Shown: piece by piece, positions 32,186 to 42,209 of the stretch
Position numbering within the stretch: position 1 is the stretch's first letter
Layout: each line of letters begins with the position of its first letter
Source: Akanthomyces muscarius
Taxonomy: Eukaryota; Ascomycota; Sordariomycetes; Hypocreales; Cordycipitaceae
Direction of reading: 5' to 3'
DNA: 64,000 bases
Assembly (NCBI RefSeq): GCF_028009165.1
Contig: NC_079244.1
Coordinates: 1,984,001-2,048,000, forward strand
Position numbers and translations under genes: made by a program
The notes under the pieces: generated by a model
Databases searched by the model: none
Told to the model about the DNA's origin: nothing
Seen by the model: only the letters and a program-made list of their open reading frames with translations

Positions 32186-33799
32186 ATGGCTTCTCCCGTC
32201 TCCACCTCGCTCCCGTCGCGCACAGCTACCGGCCTGAGCTCCGGAGAGGCCGTCCCCGACCTGGATCCCACGAGCGTACGTTTTCTCCCAACAGCTCTCC
32301 CAACTTGATTATACCCCCCCAGCATGCTGACATTTGCCTTGCAGACGGCCGGGCTCCTCGCCGAGCGCCTCCAGGCGTGGAAGCACGCCGTCGGCTACCT
32401 CGAGGACTACATGTCCGCCTCGGAAAAGATTTACGGCCGCCACGCCAAGGAGTACGAAAAGGTGCTCAAGACAATCTCCAACCCGCTGCGCGAGGGCCAC
32501 CACTTTGACCAGTCGCTCGGCGGCGTCGCCGGCTTCTTCGAGAACCTGCGCGCCAACACGCAGGCCATGATCAACACCAACCTCGAGACGGAGAAGAGCA
32601 TCAAGGGCTCCGTCCTGCCCATCCTCGAGCGCCTGCACAAGGAGATCAAGCACAAGGCCAAGGAGCTCGACTCGGGCGCCTACTCGGGCGCCAAGGAGGT
32701 CGAGAAGCTGCGCAACACCACCCAGAAGCACATTGAGCTGCTCGGCCAGCAGACGGCCTCGTTCGACTCGGCCGGCGCCAGGCTCAGCGGCACCGACGAC
32801 CCCTACGTCGTCCACCGCGGCGTCCTGCACCGCCTCGCCAACCAGGTCCTCGCCGAGAACAACCACACCAACGACCTCATCTCGGTCCAGAACAACTTTG
32901 AAATGTTCGAGGGTCACATCATCGAGGTCCTGCAGGAGGCCGTCGGCGCCTTCACCCAGCTCAGCGGCGGCCAGGCGGATAAGATCCGCGCCCTGCACAA
33001 CGACATTCTCGGCACCATCCAGTGCGTCCCCAAGGGCTTCGAGTGGGCGAATTTCGCCACGCGCAGCGCCGACCGCCTCGCCAACCCCAACGACCCCGCG
33101 CGCTCCGTCGAGGCCATCTCCTTTCCCAACATGGACCACGCCGCCACCAAGCCCCTCATCGAGGGCTCGCTCGAGCGCAAGTCGCGCAACAAGCTCTCCT
33201 TTGGCTACTCGACCGGCTACTACGTCGTCACCCCGTCCAAGTTCCTCCACGAGTTCAAGGACTCGGACGACGCCCGCCAGGACCCCAAGCCCGAGCTCTC
33301 CCTCTACCTCCCCGACGCCGTCATCGGCGCACCCAACGGCGACAAGTTCAACATCAAGGGCAAGGACAAGAGCAAGACCCTCTCCAGCAAGCTCACCGGC
33401 AACTCCGAGTTTGCCTTTAAAGCGCACACCCCCGCCGACGCCCAGAAGTGGTTCCAGGTCGTCCAGGGCGTCTGCGGCGCCACGGGCCCGGCCGAGCCCA
33501 ACTCGCCCGTGTCGCCGGGCTCGCCTGCCTCGGCCGCCGCGGTTGTCAACTCCCCCACCACAGCCGGTGCCACCTCGCCGACCAACACCAAGGACGACTC
33601 GCTGGCTCTCAACTCGCCGTCCGACATCCACGCCAAGCCCGCCCTGCACCCGGACCAGGAGATTGGCGTCACGAGGAGCGCCTCCGGGGCGGCGCCCGGC
33701 ATGCGCTCCGTCTCGGGAGCCTCGCAGAAGCCGCCAGCACCGGCCACGACTGGTGTTGCGCACGACGAGAAGAAGATTGCCGAGCCCGACTTTTCTTGA
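32186..33799 (+). CDS. SLM1: BAR/PH-domain protein of the Slm1/Slm2 family (TORC2 effector)
   Basis: Exon 1 (32186-32275, 30 codons), a 69-bp intron, then exon 2 (32345-33799); 514 residues. Yeast Slm1/2 bind PI(4,5)P2 at the plasma membrane through a PH domain and an F-BAR-like helical region and link membrane stress to TORC2. Here residues about 31-290 form the helical part, opening AGLLAERLQAWKHAVGYLED and containing YGRHAKEYEKVLKTISNPL and VLHRLANQVLAENNHTNDLI. The PH domain begins IEGSLERKSRNKLSFGYSTG near 302 and ends AHTPADAQKWFQVVQG near 390. The tail is Ser/Pro/Ala-rich and disordered, with likely phosphorylation sites. Very strong C-ending codon use suggests high expression. Family assignment is firm; which of the two yeast paralogues it corresponds to cannot be said. 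Confidence 0.93.
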
Positions 33800-35901
33800 A
33801 ACAAGTTTGAAGAATAAAGAAGAAGAAAAGAGGCATGACTTGATGCGTGTGCATATTTACTACTTTAATCATTACCCTTAATATACCAACCTTGACTTCA
33901 TCATTTCTACAAGCAGTTTGAAGCAGTATGACAGTGACCATGATAAAGAAGAGCATGAAGTAAATACATGTGCACGCTTCAATTGCCCAGCACTGCTTTT
34001 CACGTGTGCCAAACCGATTGAAGTAGCTGAACAATGTCCTTAGGATAAACGAGATAGTTCGAGTATGTGTCGACAAGTTCCCTTGGTGAACAGGTTACGT
34101 CGACGACTCGCTACATCACATCAAACACGCAAACACACGAAGAGGAAAGAGGTCAAAGTAATGTAATGTTTTATTAACTATACATAATAAGGTCTACAAG
34201 TCTGGCATCTGGGAAAAGTCAGCGCGTGGCTCTTCCGCAAGCTTGCAACAAAAAATGGTTTGACTGCGTGTTTTCAGGGGAAAGTGCCTTGTCACAGGCG
34301 ATATCGTCACTGCCATTGGCTAGGTTGACCGTCGTGATAATTGTGCATCATTTAAGCAGCGGGGAGGGGGCGTGCAACAGGACAAGTACTAACCTGTGGA
34401 AAGCTTACAAGCGTTGGTTGTCGTTAGTTTACAAAAAAAAAACATCACCGCATTACTGTGGCAGGTTAGCTTCCAGCTCCGCCAAAGCATCATGATCAAG
34501 GGTAGATGGCTTCTGTAGTCAGACGTCGAATGAGTTTGTCTTCGTAGCGTGAGCTCGGACATATGCTTGTCATTTTCATTCTTGTTCATCACGCAGAAGG
34601 GGGTGGGATGCGAGGCAGGTGCGGCACGAACCCTTTGGAACGGATACTGGAAACATCTGGTTCTTGGTTAGCCGCTGTACAAGAAGAGACGATGTAACCA
34701 GAATAAGGGGTGAAGGGAGTTTATCAGTTTAGGCATGAATGGTATAAAAATAAGATAATGTCTGCATCGAAAACTCGAATAAGACTCGTCATCGGAATCA
34801 TCATAAAGGAAAAATGTGTTTTTTTTTTCGCGTGGAAACAACGTACCCTGTGGACTGTCACATCAAGACCAGCTTCTGCAATCGTCAAAACTACGGTAGA
34901 CACTGAAGAGCGAGTCAGCAAGACTGCTCAACCTTGGCATGCTCGAGAAGCAAAATGGGTGTGGTAGAAGTCAGTGGGCGAGGTTTTCTAGGCCTGCCGC
35001 AAAATGGCTTGTCTTGCTCATGTGTGTATTTTCGGAGCCCAGTGCCGCTTCATCATTCGATGGGAACGTGTGGAGGGATGAAATATATTTCGTCAGGTTC
35101 GTACCTTGTCTGTGTTACTTGGCAACAGTTAGCAAAGAAGCTTGAATAAGAGTTTGCAGTGTAGAAAAAAGATGTTGCATGTTGTGTCAGACATAGCCAT
35201 TTAATATCTTCAAAGAAAGATCTCAGCCGGTAATTTCCAGCGTATATTGTTTACGAATTGATCATCATAACAGAGCGTGAAAGGGAAAAACTAGAAAACT
35301 CGACGAGTTTACGTACCAATTCAAATCATGTTGACATCACGGTCGATTCGGGGCCAGCCGTTACCACAGCATTCTCATAAGAAACGCAAGGACCTGTAAT
35401 TGCGGTTAGCTTGAAGCTCATTATATTATCCGTAAAAATCAAGCAGCGCAATGCGTGGTTCATCCTTCAGACTGACGTGTGAAAAAGAGGTTTCATTCCA
35501 AAATGGTCAAAGACTCTAGTTTGCGGTTTCAAGATGTCATCAGGTAGATGAGGGAAAGGAATTGTGCTAAGTCGTGCAATGCGAGGTAGAAGATCGCGCT
35601 CGAGACTTACCAAAAGGCTTTTTTGTTGCTTCCAGAATCTGTGATGTGAGGGAAAGGAAGTTTTTTGTGTGGAAAAAGCTCGAGGTGATAAAAGGTTGAT
35701 TTTTCGGTGGAGCGTTTGCAGGGTTATGTAAGCGTGTCACGAGATTTCGTGCCTCGGGCGCGGCGAGTCGACGGCTGGAGGCTGGAGCTTGTACCTAGCG
35801 TGGAGCGTGCAGGGGTAGATTCGCGCGCCTTGAAGGTGACGAGTGGTTGATTCTGTTGCTTTCATTGTTGCATCGCCAATTGTCCAGAAAATACACTCAA
35901 G
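33800..35901. other. Two-kilobase region between SLM1 and the Fpg-type gene
   Basis: No long open frame on either strand. The minus strand carries a series of well-formed splice sites and a candidate poly(A) signal near 34172 (AATAAAA on the minus strand); this candidate transcript is listed separately. The right end (about 35700-35901) is the Fpg-type promoter. Confidence 0.5.
34160..35690 (-). ncRNA. Candidate multi-exon minus-strand transcript with micro-exons, coding status unresolved
   Basis: Seen on the minus strand, 5' to 3': a donor after 35611 (CTTTTG/GTAAGT); acceptor AATTACAG before a 77-nt exon (35393-35317) with donor GTACGT; acceptor ACACAG with a possible 5-nt exon (35109-35105) and donor GTACGA; acceptor CTTCAG before a 56-nt exon (34902-34847) with donor GTACGT; acceptors at 34675 (TGTACAG) and 34513 (ACTACAG); one CAG/GTTAGT site near 34400 that is acceptor and donor at once; and AATAAAA near 34172. 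Several sites have CTAAC/CTGAC branch motifs at suitable distance. Pieces read like protein (for example VVLTIAEAGLDVTVHR and STLDHDALAELEANLPQ), but I could not join them from an ATG into one frame. Either a small protein gene with a structure I have not solved, or a spliced non-coding RNA. Confidence 0.35.
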
Positions 35902-37316
35902 ATGCCCGAGATCGCTGAGAGTATGTCAATAATTTGACTCTATGACAAGACTATATGTGCTAATATTATGTATAGTTGCACGAGCGGTCCATTTCTTGCG
36001 CATTCACCTGGTGGGTAAGCGCATTGCTTCTGCCGAGGCCATTGACGATGCCAATGTGTTTGGCAAAGTCGGCACCACCGGTGCTGCCGTAGCAGCTGCC
36101 CTCCAAGGCAAAAAGGTATCATGTATTACTGTTTTTTGCCCGTTTCATGCTGACAAGACTGTAGGTAGTGTCCGCCGGGACGCAAGGCAAGTACTTTTGG
36201 TGAGCAAGACCGTGAATTCGTCCCTGACCACTTCACCAACAACCTGTTAGGATAACGTTAGAGAAGCCGCCGCATCTAGTGATGCATTTCGGCATGACTG
36301 GTCAGTTCCATTCCCTTTACCCGAGTTCTCTCATCGACTAAACCATCCCAGGTTGGATTCACATTAAGAATGACAAGACTGCATACACCAACTACTTCAA
36401 AAAGATGGAAGATAGCGAGTACACAGTCTGGCCTCCCAAATTTTGGAAATTCCAAATCAAAACAGACGAAAAGCCTGCTGTGGAGATTGCATTTACGGAT
36501 CCTCGTCGCTTTGGTCGTGTCAGGCTGGTGGACTGCCCTGGCGAAGAGATTCGAAAACACTCGCCGCTTGTTGAAAATGGCCCCGACCCTGTTGTTGACA
36601 AGGATCGCTTCACGGAGGAGTATCTGCGCGGCAAAATGACCTCGCGCCATGTTCCCATCAAGGCACTGCTTCTTGACCAGACCACGATCAGTGGCATCGG
36701 CAACTGGGTCGCCGACGAGACTCTATACCACGCCAAGATGCATCCGGAGCAGTACTGCGACGACTTTAGTGACGCTGAGATCAAGACGCTCTACGACACT
36801 GTCTGCTACGTCTGCGATTTAGCCGTGGAGAAGCTTGGTGACTCCGACGAGTTTCCAGAGCATTGGCTATTCAACCACCGCTGGGGCAAGGGCACGAAAG
36901 GCTCGTCATCAAAGCTTCCCAACGGTGAGAAGCTTTCGTTTATCACTGTTGGCGGTCGTACCAGCTGCTACGCACCGGCTATTCAGAAAAAGACGGGCCG
37001 GGTGACAGCCAACGCTAAAACGGAGCCTCTTGTCAAGGAAGAGTCTGGCGATGAGAAGGCGCCACCCAAAAAGGGTCGCAAGTCGGCAGGAAATGCAATC
37101 AAGGCTATCAAGGATGACTCCGGCGATGAAAAGGTCCCGCTTAAGAAGGACCGCAAGCCAACCGGCAAGGCCGTCAAATCAGCGACGGAGACTGCGCCAG
37201 CCAAAAGTAAGCGGTCGAACCCCGCTACGAGCGAAACCAGCAAGAGCAAAAAGGCCAAAGTTGAGCCGACCGTGGATGATAGTGGCAGAAGACGCTCGGG
37301 GAGGCTTAGAAAGTAA
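35902..37316 (+). CDS. Formamidopyrimidine-DNA glycosylase-like (Fpg/MutM) base-excision repair enzyme
   Basis: Exons 35902-35920 (19 nt), 35976-36115, 36165-36199, 36251-36300 and 36352-37316 give 402 residues. The enzyme removes oxidised purines and cuts the DNA strand by beta/delta-elimination. The start MPEIAE provides the catalytic Pro (after Met removal) and Glu of the PE(L/I) motif; a Lys in GKR and the helix KALLLDQTTISGIGNWVADE (helix-two-turn-helix, residues about 185-205) are family marks. The Cys4 zinc finger of bacterial MutM is missing; instead GEKLSFITVGGRTSCYAPAIQK occupies the zincless-finger position, as in plant and fungal forms. The last 105 residues are a Lys/Ser-rich disordered tail with an internal duplication (SGDEKAPPKKGRKSAG and SGDEKVPLKKDRKPTG) and a basic end (RRRSGRLRK), probably for nuclear import and DNA contact. 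Confidence 0.92.
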
Positions 37317-37694
37317 CATCGCATTGTTGGACTTAGGAGCGTTGAGACATTATTGGAGATGGCCGAGCCATCGCAGCACTAATTATGTTTGTGCCGTCCA
37401 TGTAAATATATCGTGTACTGTCGTGATCTAGAGCAAACCAGTATTTCCGGATCTTGTAATCTAGAGAAGTCTAACAACTAAAGCTCCGCCGCAAAGTCAG
37501 GCACCGAAAGAGTAACATGTACTCTCCGGTGATGAAGCAGGCAAGCCTTGACAACTGGGGTATAATAGGAAAGAAAGACAAGCTGTAAATCGAGAACGCT
37601 AACCGTGATGCCGTAGTGTAAAGTATCAATGCAAAAATGGCTGTTTGAAGAAGAGAAAGAGGTGTATGGATGGTTGGCGATGGTGAGAGTGCCC
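37317..37694. other. Convergent intergenic region Fpg-type / LOV gene
   Basis: About 380 bp between two convergent stop codons. AT-rich, no gene seen. Confidence 0.5.
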
Positions 37695-38414
37695 TTAATC
37701 GCAAGCCACATGGAAGCCAACGGAGTATTGTGTCTCGTCGTTGGGCAAGCGAATGGGGATCATGGAAAGCAGGTTCGTGAATTGTTGGCCATTCTTCTTG
37801 TAGTTGGTAATGTAGAGCTGGATTTCGGTTCGAGCGGTCAACGCTTGATCCAGTTTTTGAATGGCGTCGCCGTGGTAGTCGAGTAGATGGTTGGGCGAAG
37901 GGTAGAGGCTTTGTGGCGAATGAAGAAACCGAGGATCCTTGCCCACAACTTCTTTGATGGTGTAACCAGTCAACTGTGAAAAGGCCTCGTTGGCGTATAT
38001 GATAGGGTTCCCAGGAAGATCAAGGTTGCTGACGGTCAGGGCTGCAGAGCAATCTACAGGACCCAGCTCGAATTGGGGATTCGGGCGAGCGAACACGCTG
38101 AACTAGAAAGTCGTCAGCATTTTACGACAAGACAAGTAAAGTAAATGATGAAGCGTACCAAAACCGACATGATGTCTATTCCGCTGGGACCGTAGAGGCC
38201 AGGATAGATGATGGGGTCCTGCCCAGGCTGGAATTGGGATTGCTTCTTGTCATCCCCGGACGAGGATTCGCCGGGGAAATTATGCTGCAAGGCCGAGTTA
38301 GAATACTGCACGGCAAGGGCTGTTCCGGTCACATTGGACACTTACCGCCATGGCATGGGATTCCCACGGATTCATGCTGGGCACGGTTATGGGGGCTTTC
38401 GGAATCACAAACAT
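37695..38414 (-). CDS. VIVID/ENVOY-type LOV (PAS) protein lacking the photoactive cysteine
   Basis: Exons 38414-38346, 38284-38159 and 38102-37695 give 200 residues (VIVID 186, ENVOY about 207). VIVID is a small flavin-binding blue-light receptor that damps the White Collar complex. Family marks: MNPWE in the N-cap (residues 14-18), GLYGPSGIDIMSVL then RPNPQFELGPVDCS leading into the LOV core, NEAFSQLTGYTIKEVVG, YITNYKKNGQQFTNLLSMIP and a final YSVGFHVACD. The photoadduct motif GRNCRFLQ is here GKDPRFLH: the FMN-bonding Cys is Pro, the flavin-contacting Asn is Asp, and the last Gln is His. The Gln of GFQ in the last strand that flips on illumination is also His (GFH). So the fold is kept but the classical photocycle should be impossible. 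It could be a light-insensitive competitor, a redox sensor, or a diverged paralogue. Confidence 0.9.
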
Positions 38415-39952
38415 GATGTTGAGACTCGATTTGGCAAGTTGATGGAGCGAAGCAAGCAGCGAGCGTTCAAATTTCAAAGCCGAATAGAGGCTGACAAAGA
38501 CACAATCACTGAACAGAGCTAGTAGCAATATGCACGTCGGCAAGAGGCACTGGCGATGCGTGAGGACCAAGAAGGCTCAACTGGCCCCGGGCAAGTGAAT
38601 TATACGGGTATGGAGAGCAGCATGGCACAAACTGAACTAGCCGATTCCGCATGATGAACTAGCATCAGGACATCGACGACGTAACCTACGGGCCAAAAAA
38701 CATGCAACTTGAAGCGGCTTCCTACTTGAGCTCAGGCCAAACAGCCAGAGCCTTGTCCTGGCCTTTTCGGGGGCGTCAGAAAAGACTGCGGCCGGAGGCA
38801 CAGCAGGCCGCCCGATCGCAGAGAATGGCCCTCTTTAACAGCGATCGAGACGGGCATAAATGTGGGACCGCGATGTTGGCCATCTCGACGTGCAACGGGC
38901 GATCGGCGCGAGGACGGCAAGAGTCTGAGGTCGGTCCAGAACACCGGCTTGATACCATCGGGAAATCGACATTTGCTGCAGACATCGATATGCTGGCGGT
39001 TCCCGACCGCGTGTTTGGCTGCAGTGACGCTGTGTTGCCGGGAGCTCGTCCCAGTAAAATACCTAGACCGGGCCGCTGTCCACCAACAAAAGGCAATATG
39101 CGATGACACTTGTCATACGCATGACAGAGCAGCCCAGCCCAGCCCAGCCTAGCCCAGTGCCCAGCTTGCCGGTGCCCGTCGCTGAGGCAGTCAGTGAGGA
39201 TTGCAAGATGCATACATCATTGTGGCCTGATGACGATTCTTGGCATTGTCTCATGAGCGCACTGTCTGGGCCAGGGTGTCCGTTGTGAGTAGCGATGGTG
39301 GAAGAGTACTGGGATGAAGCATGGGCAGACGATCAACAAGGTAAAAGCTGGCCGGCCGAGATGAGATTCCGACAGCAATTCCGGTGAGGGGCATACTGCA
39401 GACATTCCCCCCAGAGGCTTTACAGAGACTGCCCGATGAGCACATGGTGTCCCTGGCGGCCCTACGTCACTGCTCCGCACCACGCTAATGGCACTCTGTA
39501 CTCCGTACCTACCTACGCGGGAGGGGGCTGTTTTTAGGAAGGGGTGAAATACCTTGTTAGACTTGATAAAGATTCCTCCCATCCTATCAGGGTATTAGAA
39601 CACTTGGCAAGTTTTAGAAAGAAAAAAAAATCTGATATAGCTGGGTGCCTTGATATCCTGACACGATGGGAGGAAAACGTAGCAAACGGAGGACCTCTCA
39701 GGTGCCCTGTCCAAAAACCCCCCCCTCCCGCGTAGGTAGGTACCTAGACTTCACTGTACCAGTAAATTAAAATTTAGGTACTCAAACACCACGCTATGCC
39801 CCCCTGTAACCACGACACCCATCGCCTGCACCACGCTGTGGCGCGGCGCGTGTTCCGGACGCGTTCCCCACATCTCGATTCTTCACGCACAGCTTCATCG
39901 CCGACGCTCGCCGTGACTGTTCGCATCGGACCCTCCAACTAGCGCACTTACA
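38415..39952. other. Divergent intergenic region LOV gene / NSE2
   Basis: About 1.5 kb with the promoters of both genes. Short open frames on both strands have no recognisable product. A CAGCC-type run lies at 39130-39158 and a TACTCCGTA motif at 39499-39507; a TAGGTAGGTACCTAG stretch lies near 39735. Confidence 0.45.
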
Positions 39953-41250
39953 ATGTCCCGGCGCCTAGTCAACCGAGCGAGGTCTTCCACCGCCAACGCA
40001 TCTGCTACCCCGGCCGCCGAAGACTTGCCCGAGTACGAACCTCTCGAGTATCCTCTCGACGACGATGCGCGCCGTGGCCTCGAGAAACTGTCCACCAACC
40101 GCATGCAGAGTAGGTACATCAGGAACCTCAAAGCCGGCACCACAAATCTAGGAAACATCGTCGGAGATATTCACGAGCGCTTACTCATTCGCCGAGCACA
40201 TCTGGCAAACGAGAAGCGTCGCCGCCGAGACAAGGATCAAGAGGAAGGGGAGGAAGACCTGGACACCCTCGAGCAGCACTTGGACGAGTACGCGCACGAG
40301 GTCGATGAATATTCGCGCGAAGCCGAGGCCAAACTTCGCCTCCTCATTGACCAACAATGTGCGCTTGAAGACGAGGGAAAGGTCATTGGCGAGATATACA
40401 CAGATGCCACAAACGCACAGGCCGCAGAGAACACGCGCCGCCTGCAACAGCAACGCCGGCGAGAAGAAGCTATTGAGATTGCGCAGGCCAGCGGAAACCC
40501 GATCCCCCCAGAGGAGGAGGAAGATCAAGATGCCAAACCACCTCCCGTCCAAAGCACTCTCGACTCGCTCCGGCAACGACTCGACGACAAACGCCGCGAG
40601 TACGAACAGCTGAGTGTCCAGGAGCGCTATGCTGTCAACAACGAGTATGCAAGCTTCAAGAAGCTATGGCACGATGCCGCCCAGGACGAAGATGGACCTC
40701 CGCTGCCCGATGCTTCGCGCTGGTTTGGCGCTGATGGTGCGCCTATTCTCCGGAGGGTCGCCCCCCGCGCCGGTCGAGGACGAAGCAGGGCGACTGATCA
40801 AGGCGATGACTCGGACGACGATATTGCCGTGGCACGAGAAGTTACCAGCTTGCGGTGCCCGCTTACGCTGCAAGAGTTCAATGAGCCCTACAGCAACAAC
40901 AAATGCAAACACACGTTTGAGAAATCAGCCATTCAAGACTATCTACCCGCGAGTGGACAGGTGCAATGTCCGCAGACGGGATGCTCCCAGGTATGCTCGC
41001 TTCAGTGACTCCTTTATCATAGCTTAGCCGTACTGTTAGGCATGTGGGACTAATGTGTAAATTGCAGGTTTTCACGCGTGCCAACTTTGCGCAAGATTTC
41101 TACCTCGACCATGCCATCTTGCGACGCCTGCAGCGTAAAAATGCGCGCAATAGGCTGGACGACATGGACATGGACGACGATGCGAATACTTCGATGGAAT
41201 TCCAAGTGAGCAGCCAGAGATCTATTAAGCGATCGAAGCATGAGCCGTGA
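39953..41250 (+). CDS. NSE2: SUMO E3 ligase Nse2/Mms21 (Smc5/6 complex)
   Basis: Exons 39953-40990 and 41068-41250 with a 77-bp intron; 406 residues. Nse2 is the SUMO ligase of the Smc5/6 complex, acting in recombinational repair and rDNA stability. The N-terminal two thirds are charged helices, for example LDTLEQHLDEYAHEVDEYSR (about residues 102-121), expected to pack on the Smc5 coiled coil. The SP-RING starts near residue 301: CPLTLQEF, then NKCKHTFEKSAIQDYL (Cys and His zinc ligands) and VQCPQTGCSQ. In exon 2 VFTRANFAQDFYLDHAILRR continues the domain, so the intron splits the SP-RING just after its last Cys. The C-terminus is acidic then basic (DDMDMDDD, SIKRSKHEP). Confidence 0.94.
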
Positions 41251-42209
41251 GCTGCAGAGGCTTGATGGAGAGACTGCGACGATGAAGACGATGTTGCACA
41301 CAATAACTACATATTACGACGACACGACTACATGTTTGTTTGCTGCTAGTAGCATTGACTAATACTGCGAGAGTTTGCCACTAGCTGGAGATGCCGTCCC
41401 ATGTGTCGATGTGCCTGGCAGACGCGTGCAAAGCAACTGACGATACCTACACGACGGCAACGACAATAGCAGAAGCCCACCAAAGCAGCAGAGGCATACA
41501 AGAATAGCATCTGTCGTGCGACATTTCCCATGTCCGCCATCGGCACACGTGCATTCTTCCTATCCCCGGAAGTCGGGTTTCTATTTCTCATCATCAAGCA
41601 GCCGAAACCGCCCTGAGCGACGAGCCGGACCAACCAGAGTCGCAGCCGGCAGACAAAATCGGGGCACCCCGGTGGTCCGGAGACGGTCGCCGCAAGACGC
41701 AAGCAAAATTGGGCCAAAAGAGGCAGCGGACGCGGCTCAAGGGTGGTGGCACCATCGACGCTAAACCGTCTTTGGTTTAAGCCAATTGCGTGATTCTGGG
41801 TAAACTATCGACAATTTCGCCCAGCACCAGCCAAACTCTACGCAACGACACGCTTTTTTTTCGTCTTGCGCGATTGTTAAGCATGCTGTGCTCACAATGC
41901 TGGGGACGGACCCTCGGCACTACCGCCGCAGCATGAGGGGAGGCGGGCCCGTCCGTTAATTCTTCCCACGTCTTCAAGTAGAGTCAATGCCATTCTTGTC
42001 TGCTGCATCCTCTGTTTCCCATTGTACTCGTCTCTGTCCCTCGTGCCTGTGTGTATTCTTTGTGTCCATCAGACACTTGCTGGCCTTGGAGTCTTCAGGA
42101 TCCTAACACCGGGTCGGTCTGTCTACCCATCCATCCTTGAACAGCACCAGGCGAAATACTGTACATCAGCATCACATCACATACAGGAACTCGTCGATCG
42201 TTCTTCGCC
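41251..42209. other. Intergenic region NSE2 to MET10
   Basis: About 960 bp. Open frames are short and unrecognised. The last 250 bp are CT-rich with ACATC/CACATC repeats shortly before the MET10 ATG, consistent with a promoter and leader. I did not find a clear sulfur-control (TCACGTG) box. Confidence 0.45.

Noticed and set aside
32309..33763. A 484-codon open frame opposite the Slm1-type gene, and long alternative-frame ORFs on the sense strand
   Set aside because: Composition is repetitive Gly/Val/Leu/Asp or Ser/Arg/Pro, as expected from shifted frames of C-ending codons. No start context or domain.
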